NCBI GenBank assembly: GCA_963773835.1
Contig: CAVZCQ010000004.1
Span: 620,001 to 684,000 of the forward strand
DNA length: 64,000 bases
DNA from: JOPF136 sp963773835
Lineage (GTDB): Bacteria > Acidobacteriota > Terriglobia > Acidiferrales > UBA7541
Direction: 5' to 3'
Below, piece after piece: positions 8,083 through 15,996 of this stretch; positions within the stretch are counted from its first letter, which is position 1; the number at the start of each line of letters is the position of its first letter. Below the pieces are notes generated by a model, which worked only from the letters and a program-made list of their open reading frames with translations, did not search any database and was not told where the DNA came from. A program made the translations under genes and the position numbers.

Positions 8083-9198
8083 ATGAACCTCAGATCGATT
8101 CGTACACTGTTGGCAGCCCTGGCGCTCGCCCTCTGCACCAACCCCGGCTGGTCGCAGTCCGACCTGACCCGCGTGGATGGCCGCATCACCAAGGCGGGCA
8201 AATCTCTCGTCGGCGTGCGGGTGATTCTCAGCAATCAGGACACCTTCGAGGCCTACCACGCGACAACCGACAAGTACGGCACATTCAGCATTCCCGAGGT
8301 CGCTCGCGGCATGTACATCGTATCCATCATGAGCGCCGCGGACGACAAGCTGTACCGCGAAACTCTCCAGCTCACCAGCGCGCCGGACGCCCCGATCCGG
8401 CTCGATCTCGACATCGCCGGCGCGCCCGTCGGCCCGCCGACGAGCTCCCCCCAGGCGAGCACGCGGCCGACGGCCACCTCTGCGCCTCAAGACGCAAAGA
8501 ACGCCGAACTCGACTCTTTTATTCGCCAGTACGATTCAGCACTGCGCACGGGCGATCACCAGGCGGAGATTGCCGCTTTGAAGGCTATCGTCGCCGCCGA
8601 TCCCACCCGCTGGGACTATTTCGACGCTCTGGGAAGCGTACAGATGACGGTTGGAGATTATGATCACGCCGTTGAGAGCTTCGATAATGGCATCCAGGCA
8701 GCCCAGCGACTCCTGTCGAGTGCCTCCTCAAATGACTCAACGATTCTGAAATCCGACCGCGACAGAGCCAGGGCGGGGATCGTGCAGATGCTGATCAGTC
8801 AGGGCAATTCCTATATGACACTGAAGAAAAACAACGAAGCCATCGCGGCGTACACCAAAGCAGCGGAGCTGGCTCCGGACCCTTCCATCGCCTATTTCAA
8901 CCTCTGCGTCCTCCATTACAACACCGGAAACCGCGACGGCGCGCTGGACGCGTGCGGCAAGGCCATCGCCTCAAACCCCAACAAGACAGATGCCTATTTC
9001 ATCAAAGGCTCACTCCTCTTTGCGGCGGCCAAAACGAACAAGGATGGCTCATTGACCGTGGCGGCTGGCACAGTCGAGGCGCTGAAAAAGTATCTGGAAC
9101 TGGCTCCTACGGGCGCCCACGCGAAGGACGTGAAGCAGATGCTCGAGTACATCAGTGCCCATGCCGGATCCTCCGGCAACAGCGGCAAGAAGCCGTGA
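8083..9198 (+). CDS. Secreted TPR protein with carboxypeptidase-regulatory-like domain
   Basis: The 371-residue protein has a signal peptide ending near GWSQSD (hydrophobic LLAALALALC). Residues about 27-115 form a carboxypeptidase-regulatory-like (beta-sandwich) domain: VDGRITKAGKSLVGVRVIL followed by TTDKYGTFSIPEVARGMYIV. A Pro/Thr/Ala linker leads to tetratricopeptide repeats from about 145 to 355, with A-x-Y pairs such as NNEAIAAYTKAAELAPD. A TAGAAT -10 box lies at 8042-8047, with no good -35. A GGGATG context gives a weak ribosome site. The combination suggests a periplasmic protein-interaction scaffold. No enzymatic motif is visible. Confidence 0.8.
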   Translation: MNLRSIRTLLAALALALCTNPGWSQSDLTRVDGRITKAGKSLVGVRVILSNQDTFEAYHATTDKYGTFSIPEVARGMYIVSIMSAADDKLYRETLQLTSAPDAPIRLDLDIAGAPVGPPTSSPQASTRPTATSAPQDAKNAELDSFIRQYDSALRTGDHQAEIAALKAIVAADPTRWDYFDALGSVQMTVGDYDHAVESFDNGIQAAQRLLSSASSNDSTILKSDRDRARAGIVQMLISQGNSYMTLKKNNEAIAAYTKAAELAPDPSIAYFNLCVLHYNTGNRDGALDACGKAIASNPNKTDAYFIKGSLLFAAAKTNKDGSLTVAAGTVEALKKYLELAPTGAHAKDVKQMLEYISAHAGSSGNSGKKP

Positions 9199-9232
9199 GG
9201 AAGGAACTCTCTCGCCGGTGAGGCCGCGACGC

Positions 9233-9985
9233 ATGGCATCGAAGCCGGCGCGCGGTGTCATTCGCCGGGGCCGCGTCACGGTCGAATATGAACTCATCGC
9301 GCTGAACCGCAAAGATGCCAGCGCGTTTGCTGCGCTCGCCGCGCGCGGACTCCGCGAGATAGAGCGATTGGACGGGCGCGGCAGCCGCGGAGGGCTGCGC
9401 TTCGAGCTGTTCAGCACCACGCGGATTTCGTCAGCGCGCGGCCGCACCATTCGCCTGCCCGCCTCCCGCATCGCTGCGCGCACGGCTCCCTATCTCCACG
9501 AAATCGCTCATGCCCTGCTGCCCTGCCGCCACGCGCCGCCGTGGTTCAGCGAAGGTCTCGCCTGCTACCTCGAATCCGCTGTCAGCAAGCGGGGCGGCGG
9601 CTACGATTCGCATCTCTTCACTCCCAACGGCAATTCCGGCGTCCACGCCGACGCCGCCCGCTGGCTCGCCGATCCTCGCGGCCAGAAAGTGCTGCTGTTC
9701 ATCGGCGCGCGCGGCACTCCGGCCGCCATCGTGGCCGACCGGCACAACGTCGCCGTTCCCTTCTACGTCCTCGCGCATTCTCTGGTGAAATTTCTGGCCG
9801 ATCAGGTGGGACTTCCGCCGGTGATCTGTCTCGCTCGCGCCCGCAAATTCGCCCGTGAACTGCGGCGGTCAGCGGGTACAAATACAGCCGGGCTGCGTGC
9901 AGACTGGCTGGGAATGCTGCGAGCCCCGACGGAACCCGTCAATCCTCCAGCAGCCGGAACACCCGTGGCGGATACAGCGCCATAA
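9233..9985 (+). CDS. Putative zinc metallopeptidase (HExxH)
   Basis: A 250-residue protein containing HEIAH at residues 89-93 and, 14 residues on, FSEGLACYLES with E107. This HExxH...E arrangement suggests a gluzincin-type zinc peptidase, here a compact cytoplasmic version without signal peptide. I chose the ATG at 9233 (GTGAGG upstream); a GTG at 9218 after GGAAGGAA is an alternative. The last 47 bases overlap the convergent sixA gene. Peptidase activity is inferred from the motif only; the substrate is unknown. Confidence 0.65.
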   Translation: MASKPARGVIRRGRVTVEYELIALNRKDASAFAALAARGLREIERLDGRGSRGGLRFELFSTTRISSARGRTIRLPASRIAARTAPYLHEIAHALLPCRHAPPWFSEGLACYLESAVSKRGGGYDSHLFTPNGNSGVHADAARWLADPRGQKVLLFIGARGTPAAIVADRHNVAVPFYVLAHSLVKFLADQVGLPPVICLARARKFARELRRSAGTNTAGLRADWLGMLRAPTEPVNPPAAGTPVADTAP

Positions 9986-10436
9986 GTACCCCCGCCCCTG
10001 GCGCAAACTCCTCGAACTCCAGGCACGCCACTCCCGCTTTCTTCAGCGCCGTAAACGATCGGCGGTTTCCCGTCGCCTGCGAGATGAACTCATCCATGTG
10101 CGGCGCGTGTCCCGTACAGAGCACCTGCGCCGCTTTCACCCGCGACAGCTCCTTCATAAGGGCGGTGGGCTCCGCTTCCGGCAGCAGCGCCTCGCTCCGC
10201 CGGATCTTCTCCTTCGGATAATGCAGCGCTTTCGCCGCCAGCTCCGCCGTCTGCCACGCGCGCACCAGCGGGCTGGACAGAATCAAATCCGGCTTCGCGC
10301 CGAGCTGCAGGATTCCTTTCATCACCACTCGCACTCGCGCAATCCCCTTTTTGGTCAGCGGACGCTCCGCATCCGGCGGGCAATCCGGCTCCTCGCGGTC
10401 AATCGCAATCCCATGCCTTATCAAATAAACCAGCAT
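9939..10436 (-). CDS. sixA: SixA-type phosphohistidine phosphatase
   Basis: A 165-residue histidine-phosphatase-superfamily protein. The N-terminal VYLIRHGIA (H8 is the phosphate acceptor), the SSPLVRAWQTAEL helix with its second arginine, and the late CTGHAPHMDEF with the second catalytic histidine are all present. SixA proteins remove phosphate from histidine in phosphorelay or phosphotransferase proteins. The ATG at 10436 gives the usual N-terminus; an upstream TTG (10463) is possible. It is the last gene of a minus-strand operon, 52 bases after the exopolyphosphatase. Its 3' end overlaps the convergent peptidase gene. Confidence 0.85.
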   Translation of the reverse strand: MLVYLIRHGIAIDREEPDCPPDAERPLTKKGIARVRVVMKGILQLGAKPDLILSSPLVRAWQTAELAAKALHYPKEKIRRSEALLPEAEPTALMKELSRVKAAQVLCTGHAPHMDEFISQATGNRRSFTALKKAGVACLEFEEFAPGAGVLMALYPPRVFRLLED

Positions 10437-10488
10437 CGCCACCCGTCCGTCCTCGCTCGCCAATCGCCACTAGCCACGAGCTACTTCT

Positions 10489-12051
10489 TTATGCCACTCT
10501 CCTCCGCTCCTTCACCCTCCGGAACATCGCCGCTGCTCCGAACTCACGTTCGAACAGTCCTGCCCGTTTCTGGGCCGCCGAGGCAGCCGCCCCCAAATCG
10601 CCCTTCCCCGCCAGCTCGAACTCCACGTGCCCCACGTGATACACCGCTCGGACGTCGCTCACACCCTGCTGATGTCCCGCATCCAGTCCTTCGGCCAGCC
10701 GCAGAATCGCGGCCAGCAACCGCACCCGCCTCCGCTGCTCCCGCGGCAGGTCGCCATACGGCCGGTGATCCGGGTCCGGCTCCGATTTGTGGTTGTGATA
10801 GCGCACCAGGCTGCCCACAATCTGCCGCAATTCATCCGATAGCGCCGGGATTTCCCCGTAGCGAATCAGGTATTCCCCGTGCCGGTGATGCCCGCGGTCG
10901 TTCACAATCCGTCCCACGTCGTGCAGCAGCCCAGCCAGTTCCAGCGACAGCCGCGCACTTCCATCCAGCCCGTGCACCGGCCGCAACTGGTCGAAGAGCG
11001 ACACCGCCAGTCCCGCCACATGCTCCCCGTGCCGTTCGTCGAAGGTGTATCGCCGTCCAAATTCCACCGCGCCGTCGCGCGCGCCCGCGGCCCGCTCGTC
11101 CCGCGATTTCGCAATCCGCGGCGCCGCCGCAAACCGCGATGCCACCAGCTCCCGCAGCGCCCCTTCGCGCACTCCCACTCCCGGCACTATCAGCGACCGC
11201 AGCCCCAGCTCTGCTCCCGCCGTATCCAGCACCACCGCCGCGATCGCGATCACATCGGCGCGGTCTCGCCGGATGCGGTAGCGCCGCATCCGACGTTCCA
11301 CGTCGCGCCCGGTGATTTCCCCGAGCCGCCGCCGCAGCAGTCGCAGGTCCAGCCCCGCCATCCCCCGGGGCGCTACCGCCGGATAAATCTGCGCCAGCGC
11401 CTCCACGTTTCCCCCGCAGGCCACTGCCGGCCCATAGTTTCCCGCCGCCACGCCGCGCAGGGCACGGTGCAAGTGATGCCGCACCACGTCGCGGATCAGT
11501 TCCCTTTGCCCCGGCGAGATGCTCCCGTCCAGGCCCAGCGTCTCCATCAGCCGCACCGTACCCACCGGAAGATTCACGCTTCGCCGCGTCTGCCCCGCGT
11601 GCATCAGGTTCACTTCCAGGCTGCCCCCGCCCAGGTCCAGAATCACGCCCGGCTCGGTTTTCCCAGCGCACGCCGCCAGTGCTGCCGTGCGCAGCAGCCG
11701 CGCCTCCTCCTGGCCGCTGATCACTTCCAGCCGGATGCCCGTTTTGCGCTCGATCCGCCGCAGCAGTTCGTCGCGGTTCCGCGCTTCCCGGCACGCACTG
11801 GTCGCCACCGCGCGCCAGGCCTCCACGCGGTACAGCTCCATCAGCTCGCGGAACCCGCGGAACGCTTTCACCGCGCGCTCGATCGTTTCCTCGTCAATGA
11901 CCTTTTGCGTGAACGCCCGATGCCCCAGCCGCACCGGGGCCCGTTCGGTGGCCAGCTCGTGGATGGAGGTCAGCGATTCGGCACGGGCGATGACGAGCCG
12001 TATGGCATTCGAGCCCGCGTCCATCGCCGCGATGTGGATTGGAAACGGCAA
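10489..12051 (-). CDS. ppx: Exopolyphosphatase / pppGpp phosphatase (Ppx/GppA family)
   Basis: At 520 residues it has the full two-part Ppx length. The N-terminal actin-like domains show AAMDAGSNAIRLVIARA, ISGQEEARLL and ILDLGGGSLEVNLM. The C-terminal HD-like domain shows LAGLLHDVGRI, RGHHRHGEYLIRYG, RYHNHKSEPDPDHRPYG and RLAEGLDAGH, so all expected metal-binding positions are kept. The enzyme releases orthophosphate from polyphosphate chain ends and may hydrolyse pppGpp; which substrate dominates cannot be read from sequence. It starts six bases after the thymidylate-kinase-like gene upstream, and SixA follows at 52 bases, forming a compact operon. Confidence 0.9.
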   Translation of the reverse strand: MPFPIHIAAMDAGSNAIRLVIARAESLTSIHELATERAPVRLGHRAFTQKVIDEETIERAVKAFRGFRELMELYRVEAWRAVATSACREARNRDELLRRIERKTGIRLEVISGQEEARLLRTAALAACAGKTEPGVILDLGGGSLEVNLMHAGQTRRSVNLPVGTVRLMETLGLDGSISPGQRELIRDVVRHHLHRALRGVAAGNYGPAVACGGNVEALAQIYPAVAPRGMAGLDLRLLRRRLGEITGRDVERRMRRYRIRRDRADVIAIAAVVLDTAGAELGLRSLIVPGVGVREGALRELVASRFAAAPRIAKSRDERAAGARDGAVEFGRRYTFDERHGEHVAGLAVSLFDQLRPVHGLDGSARLSLELAGLLHDVGRIVNDRGHHRHGEYLIRYGEIPALSDELRQIVGSLVRYHNHKSEPDPDHRPYGDLPREQRRRVRLLAAILRLAEGLDAGHQQGVSDVRAVYHVGHVEFELAGKGDLGAAASAAQKRAGLFEREFGAAAMFRRVKERRRVA

Positions 12052-12057
12052 TTCGGT

Positions 12058-12855
12058 TCAGCGCCACATCGGCGCCAGCGCCGCGGACGGACGGAACCGC
12101 GTGGAGTGAATGCCGAGATGCGCCGCAATCCGCGCCCGCAAATCGCCGTTCACCGCCGCCACACCCCGTTCCCCATCCACCTCGATAAACTGGTGGCGCC
12201 GCGCCAGAAGTTCGAACTCCTTCTTCACCATGCCCTGATAGCGGATAAACGATTGATACAGGTCCGACGAGAGCGACATGTCCCGCCCCGCCTCCCAGTA
12301 CGAGATGGCGTGCGCCTTCTTGAATTCCCGCTCGAACGCCACTTCCGGCCGCAGGTTCAGCCAGAACGTCAGGTCCGGCCGCAGCGACATCTCGTATAGC
12401 TCGTGCAGGTATTCCCGGTCGATTCCCCGCACCACCGCGCGCGCGATCAGCGTGAAGATGTACCGGTCCGCCAGGACCACCATCCCACTCCGCAGCGCCG
12501 GCACGATGCGGTGCTCCAGTTGGTCGTAAAAATCCGTCGCGTACATCAGCGCCAGCGTCATCCGCGTCACCGCGTTGTTCGCCAGCAGATCGTCGATGTC
12601 CTCCGCCACCAGGCTGGACCGCCGCAGCCCCATGGTCTGCACTGCGAACCCCTGCGATTCCAGCCATTCCGTGAGCAACGCGATCTGCGTGGACCGCCCG
12701 GAGCCGTCGCTCCCCTCCAGCACGATCAGCGACCCGGCCAGCTCCGCCTCGTGGAATCCCGGCAGCGCCGTCCCGAAAAATCGCGGCTGTGGTTTTCCTG
12801 CCTCGTTCTTCGGTTTCGACGCGCGTCGCCGCGCCGGTTTTCCGTTCGCGCTCAC
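12058..12855 (-). CDS. Thymidylate-kinase-like P-loop protein with degenerate Walker A
   Basis: A 265-residue protein beginning at GTG within the previous gene's stop (GTGA overlap), with GAGG upstream, so it is translationally coupled. Residues 48-56 read GSDGSGRST: the invariant P-loop lysine is replaced by arginine. The DRY segment LADRYIFTLIARAVVRG is kept. The canonical dTMP-binding TREPGGT motif is absent and replaced by GLRRSSLVAEDI. The basic N-terminus (ARRRASKPK) and long C-terminus are extra. It is a tandem paralogue of the gene at 12852-13625. Either a non-canonical kinase or a regulatory partner of its neighbour; dTMP kinase activity is doubtful. Confidence 0.75.
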   Translation of the reverse strand: MSANGKPARRRASKPKNEAGKPQPRFFGTALPGFHEAELAGSLIVLEGSDGSGRSTQIALLTEWLESQGFAVQTMGLRRSSLVAEDIDDLLANNAVTRMTLALMYATDFYDQLEHRIVPALRSGMVVLADRYIFTLIARAVVRGIDREYLHELYEMSLRPDLTFWLNLRPEVAFEREFKKAHAISYWEAGRDMSLSSDLYQSFIRYQGMVKKEFELLARRHQFIEVDGERGVAAVNGDLRARIAAHLGIHSTRFRPSAALAPMWR

Positions 12856-13625
12856 GCCTTTTTCCTCGGACGGTACCGCTCCAGGTCCACCCGCTCTCCC
12901 GCGATTTCCCGCATCTTCCGTTGCAGCCGGTCCACTTTCAGCGTCCCATCCATCACCACGAAGTTGTCCGATTCGATCATCCGGTCGTACTGGTCCATGA
13001 TCATGCCCTGGAAAATCCGGAAGCTCTCCGCGCGGTCGAACGACAGGCCCAGGTCCATCCCCGCCTCGTAATATTTCAGTTTCGGCCTGCCGCTCAGGAT
13101 CCGGTTCACCGCCACTTCCAGCGGCGCCCGGAAATAGAAGGTCACGTCCGGCACCGGCGCAAACCGGTAAAGGTTCCGCAGCCACTCGTAGCTGCACCCC
13201 CGCGCCGAATCCCGCGCGAACGCCGTGTACACGTAGCGGTCCGCCAGCACCAGGTACCCGCTGTGCAGCAGCGGCAGGATTTGCCGTTCGCAACGGTCCG
13301 CAAAATCCGCTGCGTGCAGCAGTGAATACGTCACCGGCGTCAGCAGCCGGCGTTGCTTTCCGCGCTTTGTCGCCGATTTCACCAGTTCCGATGAGTTCCA
13401 TTCGGTGAAGTGAAGCCGGTACCCACCAATTTCCAGCCAGCGTTTCAACAGATAAAGCTGCGTGCTTTTCCCCGAGCCGTCGATCCCCTCCACCACCACC
13501 AGCGCTCCCGGGTAGGGTCGCGCTCCCTCTTTTTTCTGGATCGCCGCGGCGCGTTCCGCGGGACCCGGCTCGATTTCCACAGCCTCGCCCTGCGGATTCA
13601 CCAGCTCGTCCAGCGCTTTCATCAA
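12852..13625 (-). CDS. Thymidylate-kinase-like P-loop protein with intact Walker A
   Basis: A 257-residue protein with GIDGSGKST (residues 47-55) and LADRYVYTAFARDSARG (DRY at 129-131), the P-loop and nucleotide-binding signature of the thymidylate kinase family. It is longer than typical Tmk (about 205-215 aa). It lacks TREPGGT, having TEWNSSELVKSATKRGKQ instead, so the acceptor pocket differs. It heads the operon with its paralogue (4-base overlap), Ppx and SixA. An ordinary tmk elsewhere in the genome is likely. Annotation as dTMP kinase would be an over-call; nucleotide or polyphosphate phosphotransfer is a reasonable alternative. Confidence 0.78.
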   Translation of the reverse strand: MMKALDELVNPQGEAVEIEPGPAERAAAIQKKEGARPYPGALVVVEGIDGSGKSTQLYLLKRWLEIGGYRLHFTEWNSSELVKSATKRGKQRRLLTPVTYSLLHAADFADRCERQILPLLHSGYLVLADRYVYTAFARDSARGCSYEWLRNLYRFAPVPDVTFYFRAPLEVAVNRILSGRPKLKYYEAGMDLGLSFDRAESFRIFQGMIMDQYDRMIESDNFVVMDGTLKVDRLQRKMREIAGERVDLERYRPRKKA

Positions 13626-13726
13626 AAGCTCACCCTATCAAAGGAAGATGAACACACGATTACAACCCCGCCCTGCCTTGGCCCCATGTTTCCAATCGCA
13701 TACCGGCGCCAGTATAGCCCACTCCG

Positions 13727-13748
13727 GTAGCGCCGGCGTCCCGCCGGC
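13727..13748. repeat. Dispersed GC-rich palindromic repeat, copy 1
   Basis: GTAGCGCCGGCG followed by TCCCGCCGGC can fold on itself. It is nearly identical to 44817-44838, with one difference (C/T). It lies in the 220-base gap between mlaD and the thymidylate-kinase-like operon, where I see no gene. Probably a REP-like element. Confidence 0.6.
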
Positions 13749-13845
13749 CTTCAGTCCCCGGTCCCCCCAGGCGGGCCGGACACCCGTCGCGGCGAGGCCG
13801 GCGGCCGTTCGCGTTCGGCCTCGATCAGACGCGCTGAGCCGCAGA

Positions 13846-14937
13846 TCAAAATATGGTGAACCGGATCCGCAGGTATTTCTTCGGCTCCTTCCGGAAATCC
13901 GCAATCAGCAGCCTCAGGTCCGCGGAGAGCGCAGTGAGGTTGTCGTACAACTGGGGATCGTTCACCACCTTCGCGAAACTTCCCGGCCCTTTGCCCAGTT
14001 TGTCGGTGATTTCCTTCAGGCTTTCGGCGCTGTCGCGCAGGTTGTCGTACAGCTTTTCATCGGTCGCGAGTTTTCCCAGCGTCCCTTTGCCCGCGCGCAC
14101 GTCGCGCAGAAACGCGTTGGCCTTCTCCACGAACTCCCGCGTCTGATCGTAGATGGCCGGATCGTACACCAGCTTCCCCAGCGTCCCCTTCTGCTCCTGG
14201 ATCTCCGTCAGCACGCTGTCGATCCGGTTCAGCATCGAGTCAATCCGCTGGTACAGCTCGTCGCTGGCCAGGATTTTCCCCAGCGAATTCTTGCCGGCCT
14301 GCGTGGTGGTGATCATGTCGTCGAGCTTCGTGGCGCTGGCATTCAGGTGGTTGTAGAGTTGGTCGTCCGTCATCAATTTCCCCAGCGAACCCTGCCCCTT
14401 CCGAAGCCCGCCCACCAGGCTCTGCACGTCTTTCGAAAGCGCACCCAGATTTTCCACCAGATCGGCGCCGCGCTGCACCACGTCTTTCATGGCTACTTCC
14501 TCTTCCCCTTGAAGTTCGCCCTGATTGGGAATGGGAGTGCCCGTGTACCCGCGCGTGATATCCACGTAGCGATTGCCGAGAAATCCCTCGGTCACCAGGC
14601 TCGCCCGCGACTCCGTGGTGATGTTCTCCTGGAACCGGCGATCCACGCGCATGATTACTTCCACATTGTGTTTCCGGTCCGCTTTTTGCCCGGCTGGGGC
14701 CGGTGGAGCAATGCGGATCCCGTCCACGTTCCCCACTTCCACCCCGTCGAGCCGCACCGGCGCTCCCAATGTGAGGCCTTCCACTTCTGGAAGGAACGTG
14801 TGCAACTGATATTTCGACCTCAGGAATCCGCCCGCTCCGGTCACGTAGAAAATCGCCAGCATGATCAGGAACAGAGCCGTCAGCGTCAGAAACCCCACTC
14901 GGAGTTGCGCCCAGGTCACCTGTTTCCGTTGTGGCAT
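13846..14937 (-). CDS. mlaD: MCE-family substrate-binding protein (MlaD-like)
   Basis: A 363-residue protein anchored by one N-terminal helix (VGFLTLTALFLIMLAIFYVTG). An MCE domain follows (YQLHTFLPEVEGLTLGAPVRLDGVEVGNVDGI). The rest is a long series of degenerate repeats with GTLGKLxxDxxLYxxL units, seen about seven times between residues 150 and 340, giving an extended helical C-terminus. The ATG at 14937 follows GGAGGAGGAAAGGA. MCE proteins form periplasmic rings that move phospholipids between membranes. It lies 47 bases after mlaF and together with mlaE makes the transporter. E. coli MlaD is half as long, so this is the long tunnel-like type. Confidence 0.9.
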   Translation of the reverse strand: MPQRKQVTWAQLRVGFLTLTALFLIMLAIFYVTGAGGFLRSKYQLHTFLPEVEGLTLGAPVRLDGVEVGNVDGIRIAPPAPAGQKADRKHNVEVIMRVDRRFQENITTESRASLVTEGFLGNRYVDITRGYTGTPIPNQGELQGEEEVAMKDVVQRGADLVENLGALSKDVQSLVGGLRKGQGSLGKLMTDDQLYNHLNASATKLDDMITTTQAGKNSLGKILASDELYQRIDSMLNRIDSVLTEIQEQKGTLGKLVYDPAIYDQTREFVEKANAFLRDVRAGKGTLGKLATDEKLYDNLRDSAESLKEITDKLGKGPGSFAKVVNDPQLYDNLTALSADLRLLIADFRKEPKKYLRIRFTIF

Positions 14938-14984
14938 TCCTTTCCTCCTCCAGATGGATTCCCCAACCTGACCACCCGATTCTG

Positions 14985-15836
14985 TCACACCAGAAAGCGC
15001 TGCAGGTAGGGGTCCTGGCTCCGCGTTACCTCGTCCTGGTCTCCCTCGAAATACACCAGCCCCTCGCGAAGAAACAGCAACCGCGTCAGCGGCCCAGCGC
15101 CGTCCTGCGCCCCGGCTCTCGGCCCGCCCGGAGCCGGCGGCCTGCCATCCGGCGAAAGCCGTACCACCGCGTTGTCTTCCGGCGCGAACCGGTAGTTGGC
15201 CAGCGCAAACGCGTCCTGAATCCGCTGCGTAGCCAGCAGCGAGGTGACGCCATAGACGTCCCGCAGCCGCAAGATCAGCGTGATGATTATCTGCGCGGTC
15301 ACCGGGTCCAGCCCCGCCGTCGGCGAATCGTACAGCACAATCGGCGGCCGCGTGATCAGCGCCCGCGCGATCGAGACGCGCCGCCGCATCCCCCCGGAAA
15401 GTTCGCCCGGCAGTTTCTCTTTCGCCTCCTGCATCTCCACGAAGCGCAGCGATTCCTCCACCCGCGCCTCGATCTCGTCTTCGTCAACGCCCTCTTCCCG
15501 CAGCCGGTAGGCCACGTTGTCGGCTACCGACAGCGAATCGAACAGAGCCCCTTCCTGAAACACGAAGCCCAACTGCCTCCGGAAAGCCAGCAGCTCCTCC
15601 TCCGGCAACTGCGTCACCTCATGGCCCAGCACCCGGATCCGTCCCGCATCCGGCCGCAGAAGTCCGGCCACCATTTTCAGCAGTACCGTTTTTCCCGTGC
15701 CCGTTTCCCCCAGCAGCGCCAGCGTCTCCCGCGGCGCCACGGTAAACGACACCCCTTTCAACACCTCTCGTTCGTCGAAAGCGATGCGGACGCCCTCCAG
15801 GGCGATGGCGGGTGAATCAGGCGGGCCAGCATTCAT
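14985..15836 (-). CDS. mlaF: ABC transporter ATPase (MlaF-like) with Ser in place of the catalytic Glu
   Basis: A 283-residue ATPase: Walker A GETGTGKT (43-50), Q-loop in FVFQEGALFD, signature LSGGMRRRVS, and Walker B plus D-loop IVLYDSPTAGLDP (D170, S171). The usual catalytic glutamate after the Walker B aspartate is serine. The H-loop region reads LLATQRI, with Q-R where MlaF proteins have a histidine or similar. Order and strand (mlaE, mlaF, mlaD) identify it as the energiser of lipid transport. The ATG at 15836 is chosen for fit to the family; ribosome-binding signals are weak. About 25 extra residues near the C-terminus (Pro/Gly-rich) precede the last helix. Confidence 0.88.
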   Translation of the reverse strand: MNAGPPDSPAIALEGVRIAFDEREVLKGVSFTVAPRETLALLGETGTGKTVLLKMVAGLLRPDAGRIRVLGHEVTQLPEEELLAFRRQLGFVFQEGALFDSLSVADNVAYRLREEGVDEDEIEARVEESLRFVEMQEAKEKLPGELSGGMRRRVSIARALITRPPIVLYDSPTAGLDPVTAQIIITLILRLRDVYGVTSLLATQRIQDAFALANYRFAPEDNAVVRLSPDGRPPAPGGPRAGAQDGAGPLTRLLFLREGLVYFEGDQDEVTRSQDPYLQRFLV

Positions 15837-15996
15837 GCGGATGCGGCGGCATCCGCCACAGGCGGAAGCGGCCGCCACGAACGATTATAGAGGCAAACCC
15901 GCGATGCCAGAAGCGCGCGGAGAGCGCGTCGCGCCCGTGCGGGGTCCTGCCCCCCGCCAGGTAGGCCCATCCCCGCCGCCGGCCGTTCTCGCCGCT

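Noticed and set aside
12852..13625. Polyphosphate kinase 2 identity for the kinase-like proteins
   Set aside because: The P-loop and DRY contexts fit the thymidylate kinase family, not PPK2; only an atypical substrate is proposed.
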